Assembly (NCBI GenBank): GCA_001449105.1
Contig: LNIY01000073.1
Location: 124,001 to 188,000, forward strand
From: Caulobacter vibrioides
GTDB lineage: Bacteria; Pseudomonadota; Alphaproteobacteria; Caulobacterales; Caulobacteraceae
Direction: 5' to 3'
Length of the DNA stretch: 64,000 nt
In this document: in pieces, positions 63,862 through 64,000 of the stretch
Numbering within the stretch: position 1 is the stretch's first letter
Layout: each line of letters starts with the position of its first letter
The notes under the pieces: generated by a model
What the model was told of the DNA's origin: nothing
Database searches by the model: none
What the model saw: the letters and a program-made list of their open reading frames with translations, nothing else
Position numbers and translations under genes: made by a program

Positions 63862-63923
63862 AGCCCGGTCAAGAAGGTGATATTTTTCGTCAAAGCCGAT
63901 AAATGCACCCACATTAATCCAAT

Positions 63924-63937
63924 GTAATGCACATTAC
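63924..63937 (+). promoter_or_regulatory. GTAATG-CA-CATTAC palindrome in a terminal AT-rich region
   Basis: Perfect 6-base arms around CA lie in an AT-rich stretch (about 63875-63960) that looks like the promoter of a gene starting beyond the window. The palindrome is a plausible operator for a dimeric regulator. Confidence 0.4.
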
Positions 63938-64000
63938 GGGCCTTATATTTTCTTAAAATGGCGTCATGACGCAAGGGTAACGGGTGTTCGTCCCTCGCCC

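Overview
The window reads as chromosomal DNA of a high-GC, aerobic alphaproteobacterium close to Caulobacter. The support is indirect: very GC-rich third codon positions, six TonB-dependent receptors in 64 kb, FecR-type receptor signalling, divergent compact operons and short palindromic repeats of the kind common in Caulobacterales. I saw no tRNA, rRNA, CRISPR array, transposase, phage or plasmid gene.

Region 1 (1-7.3 kb) is the most striking. A FecR-type signal transducer, a receptor with an N-terminal signalling (STN) domain, a small soluble TbpB/hemophilin-like secreted protein, a Slam-type outer-membrane translocon (type XI secretion) and a TonB follow one another on the plus strand. A Fur-box-like palindrome precedes the receptor and hairpins separate the middle genes. 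It looks like a complete secrete-capture-import-signal circuit for heme or another iron source.

Region 2 (7.4-13.5 kb) is a translationally coupled DUF4129-DUF4350-MoxR-DUF58-SpoIIM-RDD membrane operon. Region 3 (13.5-25.7 kb) holds a D-aminoacylase, a DSD1-like PLP enzyme and RidA, divergent from an RpiR/SIS regulator, then a receptor, a GntP permease, a DUF1349 protein and a GH20 hexosaminidase. Together these suggest scavenging of N-acylated D-amino acid/aminosugar compounds. Region 4 (25.7-32.6 kb) has two nested inverted-repeat elements, a ZnuD-like zinc receptor behind a Zur-like site, a GntR/FCD regulator and ribD-ribE-ribBA-ribH.

Region 5 (32.6-54.9 kb) is a large organosulfur island. 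The minus-strand arm encodes an SsuBC-type transporter, an SsuA-like binding protein, a receptor, an SsuD-like FMN monooxygenase, flavin reductase, a thiol dioxygenase, a four-rhodanese protein, a GST, an acyl-CoA-dehydrogenase-fold enzyme, a 2-hydroxyacid dehydrogenase and a class II aldolase. A LysR gene diverges from it. The plus-strand arm encodes a TauD-type dioxygenase, another receptor, a second SsuA-like lipoprotein and a flavoprotein/two-cluster ferredoxin/redoxin trio resembling APS-reductase subunits. It has no permease or ATPase of its own, so the two arms probably share SsuBC.

Region 6 (54.9-64 kb) starts with about 1 kb of repeat-laden non-coding DNA. It continues with a DegT-type aminotransferase, a MotA/MotB (ZorA/ZorB)-like ion-channel pair without Zorya effectors, a Bcr/CflA-type MFS exporter, an ATP-dependent DNA ligase with its MBL-fold exonuclease, and two overlapping PaaI-type thioesterases.

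All family names are from reading the proteins, without database searches. Coordinates of start codons were chosen from ribosome-binding sites, overlaps and family lengths.
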